DNA of 64,000 bases from a bacterium (lineage in GTDB: Bacteria > Krumholzibacteriota > Krumholzibacteriia > LZORAL124-64-63). Both the position numbers and the translations under genes were made by a program. The stretch lies in contig JAAEQC010000033.1 in assembly GCA_024231905.1 (NCBI GenBank), positions 248,001 through 312,000 of the forward strand. The letters are read 5' to 3'. Shown here piece by piece: positions 46,806-62,100 of this stretch (position 1 is its first letter; the number at the start of each line of letters is the position of its first letter). A model generated the notes under the pieces. It saw nothing but the letters and a program-made list of their open reading frames with translations. It was not told the DNA's origin and ran no database searches.

Positions 46806-47644
46806 AACGCTTGCTCATGCTCCTGGCCGCCGTCCTGCTCGCCGCCGCCCCCGCCACGGCCCAGACCGACGCTCCGATCCCGCGCAGCGCCGCCGCCGAG
46901 GGCAACGGCGAGTTCGAGATGGTCCTCGTCCACGGCCTCGGCTCCAACGCCGACGTGTGGACCGACATGCGCCCCTACCTGGGCAAGGTGTTCACCACCT
47001 GGGCCTTCGAGTTGAGCGGTCACGGCGCGACCCAGCCCGTACTCGACCCCACGGTGGAATCGGAGGCCCTGCGGTTGGCCGAATTCCTGGAGGCCGAGGG
47101 CATCACCTACCCCACGGTGGTGGGGCACGGCATCGGCGGCATGGTCGCCCTGCGCTTCGCCCTGGACCATCCCCACCTGTGCCACCGGCTCATCCTCCTG
47201 GACTCGGTGCCCCGCCAGCTCGGTACCGACGACGAGAAGGCCGCCACCGCCACCCGTCTGGCCGAGGACTACAACCGCTTCGTGTACAGCCGGTACGCCC
47301 GCCTCAGCTCCAAGCCGGATATCACCGAGCGCATCGTGGACACGGCCCTCAGGACCCACGAGCCGTCCTTCACTTCGGTTTTCATGAGCACCATGGATTT
47401 CGACGTGACCGAGGAGCTGAACGGGCTGAGCGTGCCAATGCTCATCGTCGGCAGCGAGATGATGTTCCCGTCCAACGAGGACAGCCACGCCATCCTCGAA
47501 GCCGTGGGCTTCGGCCACGCCCGCGCCCTCAGCTTCAAGCGCCTGGCGCTGGCCGGTCATTTCGTCATGCTGGAGCGGCCGGTGTACCTGGCCAGCGTGC
47601 TGATGGCTTTCGGGGTGACGGCGGAGTACGAATTCGAGCACTAG
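46802..47644 (+). CDS. Secreted alpha/beta-hydrolase-fold protein lacking the nucleophile serine
   Basis: 280 aa with signal peptide (LLAAVLLAAAPATAQ). Fold features: VLVHGLGSNADVW (oxyanion loop) and a C-terminal LAGHFVMLERP with the catalytic-type His. The nucleophile elbow reads VVGHGIGGM, with Gly110 where hydrolases have Ser. Probably non-hydrolytic, or it uses another residue. Overlaps the MBL gene by 4 bases. Confidence 0.82.
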   Translation: MKRLLMLLAAVLLAAAPATAQTDAPIPRSAAAEGNGEFEMVLVHGLGSNADVWTDMRPYLGKVFTTWAFELSGHGATQPVLDPTVESEALRLAEFLEAEGITYPTVVGHGIGGMVALRFALDHPHLCHRLILLDSVPRQLGTDDEKAATATRLAEDYNRFVYSRYARLSSKPDITERIVDTALRTHEPSFTSVFMSTMDFDVTEELNGLSVPMLIVGSEMMFPSNEDSHAILEAVGFGHARALSFKRLALAGHFVMLERPVYLASVLMAFGVTAEYEFEH

Positions 47645-47685
47645 ACTCGGGGATTCGAGGCTCCGGGATTCCAGGCTCCGGGATT
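47645..47685. repeat. Short direct repeat between convergent genes
   Basis: A unit close to ggattc.aggctccg is repeated about three times (gggattcgaggctcc, gggattccaggctcc, gggattctaggcc), filling the gap between the hydrolase and gmd stops. Confidence 0.5.
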
Positions 47686-50331
<2,646 letters not shown>

Positions 50332-50355
50332 TCCCACGCGCGAGCGGTGATGGAC

Positions 50356-50390
50356 AAGGGCGCCGATCTTCCGATCGGCGCCCTTCTTTC
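50356..50390. terminator. Rho-independent terminator between convergent genes
   Basis: Perfect 13-bp stem aagggcgccgatc/gatcggcgccctt with a TTCC loop and ctttcc after it, 25 bases after the hutH stop. It can also serve the leftward prolyl oligopeptidase gene. Confidence 0.85.
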
Positions 50391-50423
50391 CGTGCGGGAA
50401 CCCAGTCGCGCTGCAGGTGAGAA

Positions 50424-52496
50424 CTAACTCAACATCTTCCACAGGTATGCGTAGGTCAGCGCCCACATGTATGCCCGCTGGTTGAGGTTCGCCGCGGCGC
50501 TGTGCCCACCCTCGATGTTCTCGTAGTAGTAGACCGGCTTGTCCAGATCGGTCAGCAGCGCCACCATCTTGCGCGCGTGGCCCGGGTGCACGCGGTCGTC
50601 GCGAGTCGAGGTGTAGAAGAGCGCCTCGGGGTAGTCCGCGTCCGGATCGACGTTCTGGTACGGCGACCAGGCGGACATGTAGTCGTCCCAGTCCCCGGTG
50701 TCCGGGTCGCCGTACTCGGCCATCCAGGAGGCGCCCGCCAGCAACTTGTTGTAGCGCTTCATGTCCAGCAACGGCACCTGGCAGACCACGGCCTCGTACA
50801 GGTCCGGCCGCTGGACCATGCAGGCGCCCACCAGCAAGCCGCCCTGGGATCCTCCGACGATGCCCAGATGCTCGGGCGAGGTGACACGGCGGGCGATCAG
50901 ATCCTCGGCCACGGCGATGAAGTCGTCGAAGTTGCGCTGGTGGTTCTCCTGCACGGCAGCCCGGTGCCACTCGGGACCGAACTCGCCGCCGCCGCGGATG
51001 TTGGCCAGCACGTAGACGCCGCCGCGTCCGACCCAGGCCTTGCCCGTGGTCGCCGAGTAGCGAGGCCTCATGCTGATCTCGAAGCCGCCGTAGCCGTAGA
51101 GCTGGGTCGGGTTCACGCCGTTGGCCTCGTAGCCCTGGGGCATGAAGATGAAGTAGGGGATCTTCGTGCCGTCCTTCGACGTCGCCTCGTACTGGTCGAC
51201 GGTCATGCCGTCGGTGTCGAAGAAATCCGGCGTGCTCTTGGCCCGCTCCGCCGCCTGGCCGTCCGCCACGTAATAGAGGCTCGCCGGGGTCAGGAAGTCC
51301 GTGTATGTGAAGAAGAAGTCGTCGCTGGTATCGCTGGTGCCGGTGATGCCGGCCGAGCCCAGGCCCGGCAACTCGATCTCTTCGCTCTTCCAGGCATCAT
51401 CGGCCAGTGAGACCTTGTAGATCCGGCTGCGCACGTTGTCCAGGGTACCGATCAACAGGTGATTCTCGGTGTTGCCGACGCTGTCCAGAGAGACCCGCTC
51501 CTGCGGCCGGAACAACACCTCGAACTCGCGATCCCCGGCCAGGAACGCTTCGAGGTCCAGGGCGAGCAGGGCGTCGGCGGGGTAGGTCGTCCCGGCAGGG
51601 GTCCAGTCGCTGCGCAGGTTGACCAGCAGGTGCTTCTTGAAGACGCCCTTCACGCTGGCGTCGTCGGGAACCTCGATCCGGACCAGTTCTCCGTGACGCA
51701 ACAGGTACTTCTCGCCCCGGAAGAACTCCGGCGTCCGGCTGACCATGTCGTAGTTGCCCTCGGGACTGTGGATCGTGTAGGCCTGCACCGCGACGTCCGT
51801 CTGCTGGCCCTCGAAGACCAGGGTGGCCTCGGACAGGGGCGTGCCCCGCCGCCACGTCTTGACCAGGCGCGGGTAGCCCGAGTCCGTCAACGAACCCTCG
51901 CCGAAATCGGTCGCGAGCCACACCGTGTCCAGGTCTCGCCAGGCCACGTCCGATTTGGCTTCGGGCACCTGGAAACCGTCGGCGACGAACTCCTTGGCCA
52001 CGCCGTCGAACTCCCGCACGACAATGGCGTCACCGCCGCCGCGGGAGAGGCTGATCAGGAAGCGTTCGTAGGCCGGGTAGAGGCCGCTGGCGCCCTTCCA
52101 CACCCAGTTCTCGTCCTCGGCGGCGGCCAGGGCATCCAGGTCGAGGACCGTCTCCCACCGGGGATCATCCGTCAGATACTGCTCGAGGTTCGTGCGCCGC
52201 CAGATCCCGCGCACGTGCTCGGCGTCCTGCCAGAAGTTGTAGAGCTGGTCGCCGCGCACGGCCACGTAGGGGATCCGGTCGCGGGAGTTGTAGATCTCCT
52301 GCAATTCGGCGTGGATCGGCGCGAACTCGGCCACGGTCTCCAGTTCGGCCGTGTCGGCATCGCTGCGCTCCTGGACCCAGGCGAGAGCCCTCTCCCCATC
52401 GACATCCTCGAGCCAGAGGTAGGGATCATCTGCGGCGACGGCCGTCACAGCGAACAACAGGAATACGTAGAGCGGGACGAGTCTGGTGATGCGCAT
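50424..52496 (-). CDS. Prolyl oligopeptidase (S9A family), exported
   Basis: 690 aa with signal peptide MRITRLVPLYVFLLFAVTAVA; SD aaaggag at 6 bases. Propeller domain from DDPYLWLEDVDGERALAWV. C-terminal hydrolase with Ser in GGSQGGLLVG (~547), Asp in STRDDRVHP (~632) and His in EGGHSAAAN (~664). Cleaves short peptides after proline, here in the periplasm. Confidence 0.94.
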   Translation of the reverse strand: MRITRLVPLYVFLLFAVTAVAADDPYLWLEDVDGERALAWVQERSDADTAELETVAEFAPIHAELQEIYNSRDRIPYVAVRGDQLYNFWQDAEHVRGIWRRTNLEQYLTDDPRWETVLDLDALAAAEDENWVWKGASGLYPAYERFLISLSRGGGDAIVVREFDGVAKEFVADGFQVPEAKSDVAWRDLDTVWLATDFGEGSLTDSGYPRLVKTWRRGTPLSEATLVFEGQQTDVAVQAYTIHSPEGNYDMVSRTPEFFRGEKYLLRHGELVRIEVPDDASVKGVFKKHLLVNLRSDWTPAGTTYPADALLALDLEAFLAGDREFEVLFRPQERVSLDSVGNTENHLLIGTLDNVRSRIYKVSLADDAWKSEEIELPGLGSAGITGTSDTSDDFFFTYTDFLTPASLYYVADGQAAERAKSTPDFFDTDGMTVDQYEATSKDGTKIPYFIFMPQGYEANGVNPTQLYGYGGFEISMRPRYSATTGKAWVGRGGVYVLANIRGGGEFGPEWHRAAVQENHQRNFDDFIAVAEDLIARRVTSPEHLGIVGGSQGGLLVGACMVQRPDLYEAVVCQVPLLDMKRYNKLLAGASWMAEYGDPDTGDWDDYMSAWSPYQNVDPDADYPEALFYTSTRDDRVHPGHARKMVALLTDLDKPVYYYENIEGGHSAAANLNQRAYMWALTYAYLWKMLS

Positions 52497-52803
52497 GGCG
52501 GCTCCTTTGGCAACGTCTGGACCGACCGGAGAGTATAGGGTATTCCGCTACACTGATCCCGGGAAGCCGCCTGGTCAAGATATCCGGAAGGGCCGGTCGG
52601 GCCGGGTGCTCCCCTTCGACGCGTCGCTGCTGCCCGGAAACGCTCCCGGGCCAACGGATCGCCGCCACGGCGGAGTAGAAAGTGGGCGATCCGGCGGAAT
52701 GGGGAACCGCGCTTCCGCAGTCCGGGATGGCTTTCCCAGGATAATGTGCTTCTTTAGCGAGTGTCCCGATCCCATGTGACCCCTGAAGCGTCGGAGTATC
52801 CTC
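52497..52803. other. Divergent intergenic region
   Basis: 307 bp between the prolyl oligopeptidase and the helicase. It contains tatact on the minus strand at ~52530 as a possible -10 for the peptidase gene. No gene or repeat is seen. Confidence 0.35.
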
Positions 52804-54573
<1,770 letters not shown>

Positions 54574-54598
54574 TCACAGCGGCTGGGCTCCCGGTCCC

Positions 54599-56224
54599 TT
54601 AACCGTGCACCCCCGCCGCTTCCCCTCCGGTGCTCGTCACGAACTCCCGGTAGGACCCGTCATAGACCAGCGGCGCCTCCCCCGGTCGCAGCTCCAGCAC
54701 CCGGTTGCTGAGCCCCTTCAGGAACGTCCGGTCGTGGCTCACGAAGAGCATGGTCCCCGTGAACTCCCGCAGCGAGTCCACGAGCATCTCCTTGGTCTCC
54801 AGGTCCAGGTGGTTGGTCGGCTCGTCCAGCACCAGGAAGTTGGGTGGATCGAAGAGCATCTCCGCCAGCACCAGCCGTGACTTCTCACCGCCCGAGAGGA
54901 TCCGGATGGGCTTGTCCACGTCGTCGTCGCGAAACTGGAACGCCCCCAGGAGATTGCGCAGCACGCCGCGGCCCTCCACCGGAAAGGCCTGCTGCACGTG
55001 TTCGAGGACCGTACGGCGCGGGTCCAGTTGCTCCAGGGACTGCTGGGCGAAGTACCCCAGCTTCAGGTTCGATCCCAGCCGCACCGTGCCCGCGTCCGGC
55101 GCCAGGTGCCCCGCCACCAGCTTCAGCAGGGTGGTCTTGCCGGCGCCGTTGCGCCCCAGCACACACCAGCGCTCCGTGCGGCGGATCATGAGATCGAAAT
55201 CCTCGTAGACGACCCGGGGCCCATAGGCCTTGGACAGTCCCTTCAACCGGGCCACGTCGTCCCCCGAGCGGGGCGGCGGACTGAACTGGAACTCGACGAT
55301 CTGGCGTCGCCGCGGCGGTTCGACCCGCTCGATCTTCTCCAGCTTCTTCACCCGGCTCTGCACCTGGGCCGCCTTGGCAGCCTGGGAGCGGAAGCGTTCC
55401 ACGAAACGCTGCTCCTTGGCCAGCATGGCCTGCTGGCGGGCGTAGCTGGCTTCCCGGTTGGCCTCGGCTATCTTGCGTTGCGCCACGAAGTAATCGTAGT
55501 CACCGGTGTAGGCCGTGAACTCGCCGCCGTCGATGTCCACCACCCGGCCGACGACCCGGTTCATGAAGTCCTTGTCGTGGCAGGTGAGCAGGACGGCGCC
55601 CGGGTAGTCCCGGATGAACTTCTCCAGCCAGAGGATCGACTCGATGTCCAGGTGGTTGGTGGGCTCGTCCATGAGCAGTACGTCCGGCCGGGCCAGCAGA
55701 ACGCGCGCCATGCCGATGCGCATCTTCCAGCCCCCCGAGAGGGCGCCGGTGTCACCGGCGATCTGGTCCTCGGCGAAGCCCAGCCCGGCGAGCACCTCCT
55801 TGGCCCGGGCCTCCAGCTCGTAGCCACCCTGGCTCTGGTAGAGGTCCAGCACCTCGCCGTAGCGGGGCAGGATCTTCTCCATGTCGCCGGCTCGTTCCGG
55901 ATCGGCCAGGGCCGCCTGGATCTCCTCCAGCTCGTGATGCAGCTCGCCCACCTGGCCGCAGCCGGCGATGGTCTCGTCCAGGACCGAGCGTCCGGCCAGC
56001 TCGCCCATGTCCTGGCGGAAGTAGCCGATGGTGGTGCGCCGGGGCACCGAGATCGAGCCCTCGTCGGGCTCCTCTTCACCTGTGATCAAGCGGAAAACCG
56101 TGGTCTTGCCCGAGCCGTTGGGACCGACCAGACCCACTTTCTCGCCGGGGTTGAGCTGGAAGGACGTCTCCACGAAGAGGATCTGTCGGCCGTGGCGCTT
56201 GGAGATGTTGGTCAGGTTGATCAT
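54599..56224 (-). CDS. ABC-F family ATPase
   Basis: 541 aa from the ATG at 56224 (MINLTNISKRHGRQ); the 612-aa ORF is over-extended. Two ABC domains without membrane helices: GPNGSGKTT with LSGGWKMRIGMARVLL, and GRNGAGKTT with LSGGEKSRLVLAEML, each followed by DEPTNHLD. The linker between domains is a basic coiled coil (ANREASYARQQAMLAKEQRF). ABC-F proteins act on the ribosome; the subfamily (Uup/YbiT-like) is not resolved. Confidence 0.93.
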   Translation of the reverse strand: MINLTNISKRHGRQILFVETSFQLNPGEKVGLVGPNGSGKTTVFRLITGEEEPDEGSISVPRRTTIGYFRQDMGELAGRSVLDETIAGCGQVGELHHELEEIQAALADPERAGDMEKILPRYGEVLDLYQSQGGYELEARAKEVLAGLGFAEDQIAGDTGALSGGWKMRIGMARVLLARPDVLLMDEPTNHLDIESILWLEKFIRDYPGAVLLTCHDKDFMNRVVGRVVDIDGGEFTAYTGDYDYFVAQRKIAEANREASYARQQAMLAKEQRFVERFRSQAAKAAQVQSRVKKLEKIERVEPPRRRQIVEFQFSPPPRSGDDVARLKGLSKAYGPRVVYEDFDLMIRRTERWCVLGRNGAGKTTLLKLVAGHLAPDAGTVRLGSNLKLGYFAQQSLEQLDPRRTVLEHVQQAFPVEGRGVLRNLLGAFQFRDDDVDKPIRILSGGEKSRLVLAEMLFDPPNFLVLDEPTNHLDLETKEMLVDSLREFTGTMLFVSHDRTFLKGLSNRVLELRPGEAPLVYDGSYREFVTSTGGEAAGVHG

Positions 56225-56276
56225 GGACGGGTCCGCCTGGTGCCGGTGGTTGATGGACTCCGGGACGAGGTAACGC

Positions 56277-58031
56277 TCACGCGGTCGAGGCGGCGTCTCG
56301 ACCCGGCTTGGGCGGGCGGACCCGCGCCGTCGCGTCTGCGGGGGAGTCCAGGGGCATCGGTCGGCCAAAGAAATAGCCCTGTCCCAGGCGTACCCCCAGC
56401 TCGAGCAGCACTTCCTGCTCGGCCGCCGTTTCCACACCCTCGGCCACGACCTTGGCGCCCAGGGCCTCGGCCACCAACAACAGGCGGTTGAGGGACCGGC
56501 GGCGGTCGGCGTCCGTGTCCAGGCCGGCGACCATGCGCTTGTCGATCTTCATGATCTGGGGTTGGAGCATGATCAGGCCCTCTAGGCAGCTGTTGCCGAA
56601 GCCCACATCGTCCACGGCGATCTGCAGGCCGGCCGCCTGCAGTTCACGGACGGGACCCACCAGCACCGAGGGGTCGCTCAGGAGCTGCTGCTCGCTGATC
56701 TCCAGGCAGCAGTGGCCCCGGCCGCCGTTGGCCCCGCGCAGGACCCGCACCAGCTCCGGGGTCGGGGTCTGGAGCAGGGTGGCCGGCATGATGTTCACGT
56801 GGAAACGGTCCAGTCCACCCCGGCGCGCCGTACCCACGCAGAGCTTGAGGCAGCGCAGGTCCAGAGCCTGCAGGATGTCCTGCTCCTGGCAGAAGCGGAA
56901 GAGATCGTCTGGTCGGCGCAGAGGACCGCGCGGGCCGCGCACGAGCATCTCGTGGCTGACGATGCGGCCGTCCCGGAGGTTGACGATGGGCTGGGCCACC
57001 ACGCTCAGGACGTCGCCGCGCAGCAGGTCGCGCACCGTGTCCGGACCGGTTTCCATCGACTCGAGCTGCTCCACCTCGCGTGGTCCGGCCCCGCGGATCA
57101 CTCGGTTGCCGCCGCCGGCCTTGCCCCGCTGCAGGGCGTAGTGGGCCCGGGCCAGCACCTCGTCGAAACACAGGGAGTCGGGCGCCACGGCGACCACCGC
57201 CAGGCTGGCGGTGGCGGTGATGGTGTGGGCGCCGGCCTTGATGGCGTCGCGGCCCATGGACAGACGGATCTGCTCGGCCACGGTCTCGGCCTGCTCGCGG
57301 TCCGCTCCGGGCAGGAATACCACGAAGCGGTCGGTGCCGCAGCGGCCGGCGTGATCACCCTCCTGGAGGGACTCCAAAGTGCGGCGGGCGGCGTTCACCA
57401 GGACCAGGTCACCCACCCCGTGGCCCAGGGTGGCGTTGACGCCGGCGAAGTCGTCCAGATCCAACAAGACCATCATGAGATCCCGCTCGTCGCGGCGGCA
57501 GCGGGCCAGTTCGTCCATCATGACCCGCTCGAGGCCCTTGCGGTTCAACAATCCCGTCAGTCCGTCCTGGTGGGTGAGCCAGTCCAGGCGGGCCGAGAGC
57601 ACGGCCAGTTCCCGGTTCACGTGGACCTCGCGGTGGGTGTAGCCCAGGGCGCGGCCCCAGTGGGCCGGGTCGAAGTCGTCCGTGTCGAGGCATTCGTGGG
57701 CCCCGGCGGACAGGGCCTCGCGGCATACGCGACCACCGCTGCCCTTGACCAGGGCGACGATGGGCAGATCGGGTCCGGTGGCGCTGAAGCGGCGCAGGGC
57801 CGTGATCTGGTCCGTGTCCGCTGGTCCGGGACCGACCAGCACGAGATCCACCGCGCCCACCTGCAGATGGACCAGGGCGTCCTTCAGGTGCGTGTGATGG
57901 GCCACGCGCCAGGCACCGGCGCGCGGGGACGACAGCAACTCGCCCACCCGTCCGGCGAACTCGGGATCTTCGTGCAGGAAGAGCAGGCGGCGGATCGACG
58001 GATCGTCGGCCGGCTGGGGATCGACCATCAT
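56277..58031 (-). CDS. Degenerate receiver-GGDEF-EAL protein, probable c-di-GMP phosphodiesterase
   Basis: 584 aa from the ATG at 58031 (gaggga upstream). Residues ~10-130 resemble a receiver domain without a clear phospho-Asp (LVLVGPGPAD). The GGDEF site is CGTDRF, so no cyclase activity is expected. The EAL domain keeps SHEMLVRG (EAL variant), VNIMPATLL, CLEISEQQL, VDDVGFGNS, KIDKRMV and GVETAAEQ, so phosphodiesterase activity is plausible. Confidence 0.88.
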   Translation of the reverse strand: MMVDPQPADDPSIRRLLFLHEDPEFAGRVGELLSSPRAGAWRVAHHTHLKDALVHLQVGAVDLVLVGPGPADTDQITALRRFSATGPDLPIVALVKGSGGRVCREALSAGAHECLDTDDFDPAHWGRALGYTHREVHVNRELAVLSARLDWLTHQDGLTGLLNRKGLERVMMDELARCRRDERDLMMVLLDLDDFAGVNATLGHGVGDLVLVNAARRTLESLQEGDHAGRCGTDRFVVFLPGADREQAETVAEQIRLSMGRDAIKAGAHTITATASLAVVAVAPDSLCFDEVLARAHYALQRGKAGGGNRVIRGAGPREVEQLESMETGPDTVRDLLRGDVLSVVAQPIVNLRDGRIVSHEMLVRGPRGPLRRPDDLFRFCQEQDILQALDLRCLKLCVGTARRGGLDRFHVNIMPATLLQTPTPELVRVLRGANGGRGHCCLEISEQQLLSDPSVLVGPVRELQAAGLQIAVDDVGFGNSCLEGLIMLQPQIMKIDKRMVAGLDTDADRRRSLNRLLLVAEALGAKVVAEGVETAAEQEVLLELGVRLGQGYFFGRPMPLDSPADATARVRPPKPGRDAASTA

Positions 58032-58141
58032 GGAGCGTCCCTCGAATCCCTTCGTGTGGTAGGCGCCGCGTCCGTGCGGCAGGGTCCGACAACAGGGACG
58101 GTACAACGGCTAACCTGGGTGTGCAACCGGGGATTGGGGAC

Positions 58142-59086
58142 TCAGACCAGGTCCCTGACCACCTTCACCGCCGGACCCGCGTCGTTCATGACGTAGAAGT
58201 GGATGCAGGGGGCACCGCCCTCCATGAGACCCTCCACCTGACGCCGGGCCCAGCGCCGGCCGATCTCCGCCACGTGGGCCTCGTTCTCGGTAATCTCGTC
58301 CACCAGTTCGTCGGGGATTGAGACGTGGAAGTGTTTGGGCAGGGTGGTCAGCTGGCGCACACCGTCGATGAGCTTGATGCCCGGGATGATGGGAACGGTG
58401 ATGCCCGCCTCGCGGCATTTGTCCACGTAGGCGAAGTAGTCGGCGTTGTCGAAGCACATCTGGGTCACGACGTAGCCCGCGCCCGCGTCCACCTTGGCTT
58501 TGAGGTACTTGATGTCGGTCTTGAAATTGGGCGCCTCGATGTGCTTCTCCGGATACCCCCCCACGCCCACGCAGAAATCCACGGGTTCGCTGCCGGTGAG
58601 GTCCTCCAGGTAGCGGCCCTGGCGCAGGTCCGCCAGCTGGGACACCAGATCCACGGCGTAGAGGTTGCGCCGGCGGCTCTTGTCGTAGGCCTTCACGTAG
58701 TTGGGCTCGTCGCCGCGGATCGCCAGCACGTTGTGGATGCCCAGGTAATTCAGCTCGATGACCGCGTCCTCGGTCTCCTCCTTGGTGAAACCGGTGCACA
58801 GGAGGTGGGGCACGGTGTCGATGCCCCAGCGGTTCTGGATGATGCCGCAGATGCTGAGGGTGCCCGGACGCTTCTTGCGGACGCGGCGAGTCAGGGTCCC
58901 ATCGGGCTGCTCGTCGTAGATGGCCTCGGCCGAGTGGCTGGTCACGTCGACGAAGGGGGGCTTCACCGGCGCGATCTGCTCCACCATGCGGATGATGTCA
59001 CCCACGGATTTGCCGCGGGCCGGCGGGATGATCTCGAAGCTGAAGAGCGTGCGCTCGGCGCGGTCCAGATGTTCGGTGACGTGCAT
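58142..59086 (-). CDS. metF: Methylenetetrahydrofolate reductase
   Basis: 314 aa from the ATG at 59086 (gaggacc upstream). SFEIIPPARGKSVGD at the N-terminus, ELNYLGIHNVLAIRGD (flavin/folate site), VGGYPEKHIEAPN, TQMCFDNADYF and IIPGIKLI are MetF marks. Makes 5-methyl-THF for MetH, whose gene ends 35 bases upstream in the same operon. Confidence 0.95.
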   Translation of the reverse strand: MHVTEHLDRAERTLFSFEIIPPARGKSVGDIIRMVEQIAPVKPPFVDVTSHSAEAIYDEQPDGTLTRRVRKKRPGTLSICGIIQNRWGIDTVPHLLCTGFTKEETEDAVIELNYLGIHNVLAIRGDEPNYVKAYDKSRRRNLYAVDLVSQLADLRQGRYLEDLTGSEPVDFCVGVGGYPEKHIEAPNFKTDIKYLKAKVDAGAGYVVTQMCFDNADYFAYVDKCREAGITVPIIPGIKLIDGVRQLTTLPKHFHVSIPDELVDEITENEAHVAEIGRRWARRQVEGLMEGGAPCIHFYVMNDAGPAVKVVRDLV

Positions 59087-59121
59087 GACCGGTCCTCGTC
59101 GTTGGCGCGGAGCGCCGGTGT

Positions 59122-62100
59122 TCAGTCGAGATTCGCCGCCAGCAGGCGGACCGCTTCCTCGTTGGTGATCCCCGCCCGGGCGGCGTAGTCCAGCGCCTGG
59201 TCGCGGCCGATGCGCCCCATGCCGAAGTAGCGGGCTTCCGGATGGGCAAGATACCACCCGGCGACGCTGGCCGCCGGAGCCATGGCGAAATTGTCGGTGA
59301 GGGACGCGCCGATGGCGGCAGTGGCGTCCAGCAATTCGAAGACGGCGCCCTTGGCCACATGGTCCGGACAGGCCGGGTAGCCGGGCGCCGGGCGGATGCC
59401 GCGGAAGCGTTCGGCGATGAGATCCTCGTTGCCGATGGATTCGTCCGGGGCGTAGCCCCACAGTTCGCGCCGCACCTTCAGGTGGAGCCATTCGGCCGCG
59501 GCCTCGGCCAGGCGGTCGGCCAGGGCCTTGGCCAGGATGGACCCGAAGTCGTCACCGGCGGCCTCCAGGCGCGCGGCTTCGGTGTCGCCGCCGGTGACGC
59601 TCACCACGAAGGCTCCCAGCCAATCCTCGGGCCCCGCGGCCGGGGCCATGAAGTCCACCAGGCTCAGGTTGGGGCGGCCGGCGCCACTGCGCCGCTGCTG
59701 CCGCAGGAAGGGCACCCGGCGCAGGATCTCGGACCGGTCCTCACCCGTGTACACGATCACGTCGTCGCCGTCGCGGGCCGCCGGAAAAAGCCCAGCCACG
59801 GCCCGCACTTGTGCGGTGGCGTTCTTCTCCCAGGCCTCCAGCAGTTCCAGGGCCTCGCCGTGGAGCCGCTGCGCCTCGGCGCCCATCTCCGCGTCGTCGA
59901 AGATGGCCGGGTAGCGGCCCAGCAGCCGCCAGGTGTGGAAGAACGGAGTCCAGTCGATGAACGGCGCCAGGGTGGCGGGCGTGGCGGTCAGGCGGTGGAC
60001 GCCCGGCCGCTTGGGGCGCTCGGGCGTGTGGACCGACCAGTCCAGTTCGAGGGCGCCCGCGCGCGCTTCGGTCAGGGTCAGGAGCTGCTTCTTCTCGGCC
60101 GCCGCGGCCCGCTCGCTGCGCACCCGCTCGTACTCGGCGGCCACCCGACGCACGGTGTCGCTGCGGGTCTCGGGTTTGATGAGGGCGCCAATGACGCCGG
60201 CGGCCCGGGAAGCGTCCGGCACGTGGATCACGCCCGGCGCATAGAAGGGGGCGATCTTCACCGCCGTGTGGACCCGGCTCGTGGTGGCCCCGCCGATCAG
60301 CAGGGGGATGTCCAGACCGGCCCGCTGCATCTCCTGGGCCACGTGGACCATCTCGCTCAGGGACGGCGTGATGAGCCCGCTGAGACCTATGATGTCGACT
60401 TCCTCGCGCACTGCCGTCTCGATGATCCTGTCCACCGGCACCATGACGCCCAGGTCGATGACCTCGTAGTTGTTGCAGCCCAGGACCACGCCCACGATGT
60501 TCTTGCCGATGTCGTGGACGTCACCCTTGACCGTAGCCATGAGCACCTTGCCCGCGTTGGACGCGCCGCCCCGTTTCTCCTCTTCCAGGTACGGCTCCAG
60601 CACGTTCACCGCCCGCTTCATGACCCGCGCCGAGCGGATGACCTGGGGCAGGAACATCTTCCCCTCGCCGAAGAGTTGGCCGACCCGGTCCATACCGGCC
60701 ATGAGCGGTCCCTCGATGACTTGCAGGGGGCCGGGCAATTCCGCCAGGGCCGCCAGGGTGTCCTCCTCCACGAAGCGGGCGTCGCCGCTCAGGAGGGCGT
60801 GGGCCAGGCGTTCGGCCAGGGTGCCGACCCGCCAGGAGAGGTCCTCGGTCTGGGCGGTCTTGTGGCCGGCCACGCGGGTGGCCAGCTCGGTGAGGCGGTC
60901 GGTGGCTTCCGGGTCGCGGTTGAAGAGCACGTCCTCCACCGTCTGCAGCAGTTCGGGATCGATCTCCTCGTACACCGCCAGCTGGCCCGCGTTGACGATG
61001 CCCAGGTCCAGACCGGCGCCGATGGCGTGGTAGAGGAAGGACGAGTGCATGGCCTCGCGCACGGTGTTGTTGCCGCGGAAGCTGAAGCTCAGGTTCGAAA
61101 TGCCGCCGGAGACGAGGGCACCCGGGCAGTTCTCCTTGATAAAGCGGCAGGTCTCGATGAAGTCCATGGCATAGGTGGCGTGTTCGGGCAGACCGGTGGC
61201 CACGGCGAAGACGTTGGGATCGAAGATGACGTCCGCTGGGGCGAAGCCCTCCTCTTGCACCAGGACCCGCCAGGCCCGGGCCACGATGTCCAGCCGGCGG
61301 TCCAGGGAATCGGCCTGGCCGGCCTCGTCGAAGGCCATGACCACGGCCGCCGCCCCATAGCGCCTGACCAGGCGCGCCCGACGACGGAACTCGGGTTCGC
61401 CGTCCTTGAGGCTCAGGGAGTTGACCACGCCCTTGCCCTGGATGCGCTGCAGGCCGGCCTCGATGACCGACCAGTCGCTGGAGTCGATCATCACGGGCAC
61501 GCGGGCGATCTCCGGGTCGCCCGCCAGCACGTTCAGGAAGGTGGCCATGGCCGCCGGGGCGTCGAGCATGGCGTCGTCCATGTTCACGTCGACGATCTGG
61601 GCCCCGCCGCGGACCTGCTGGCGGCCCACCTCCAGAGCCTCTTCCCATTTCTCCTCGTGGATCAGCCGGGCGAACTTGCGGCTGCCCGCCACATTGGTCC
61701 GTTCGCCCACATTCACGAAGAGGGACTCGTCGTCCACGATCAGGGGTTCGAGACCGGCCAGGTGGGTGCCGCGCCGCGCCGCGGGAACCGGACGGGGCGC
61801 CACGCCCTCCACCGCCGCGGCGATGGCCGCGATGTGCTCCGGCGTGGTGCCGCAACAGCCGCCCACGATGTTCAGGAGGCCAGCTTCGGCGAACTCTCCC
61901 AGGATGGCCGCCATCTGCTCGGGCGTCTCGTCGTACCCCCCCATCTCGTTGGGCAGGCCGGCGTTGGGGTAGGCCGAGACCAGGGTGTCGGCCACGGCGG
62001 AGATTTCCTCTACGAAGGGCCACATGGCCGTGGCGCCCAGGGCGCAGTTCAGGCCGAAGACGGCCGGATCGGCGTGGCGCAGGGAGATCCAGAAGGCCTC

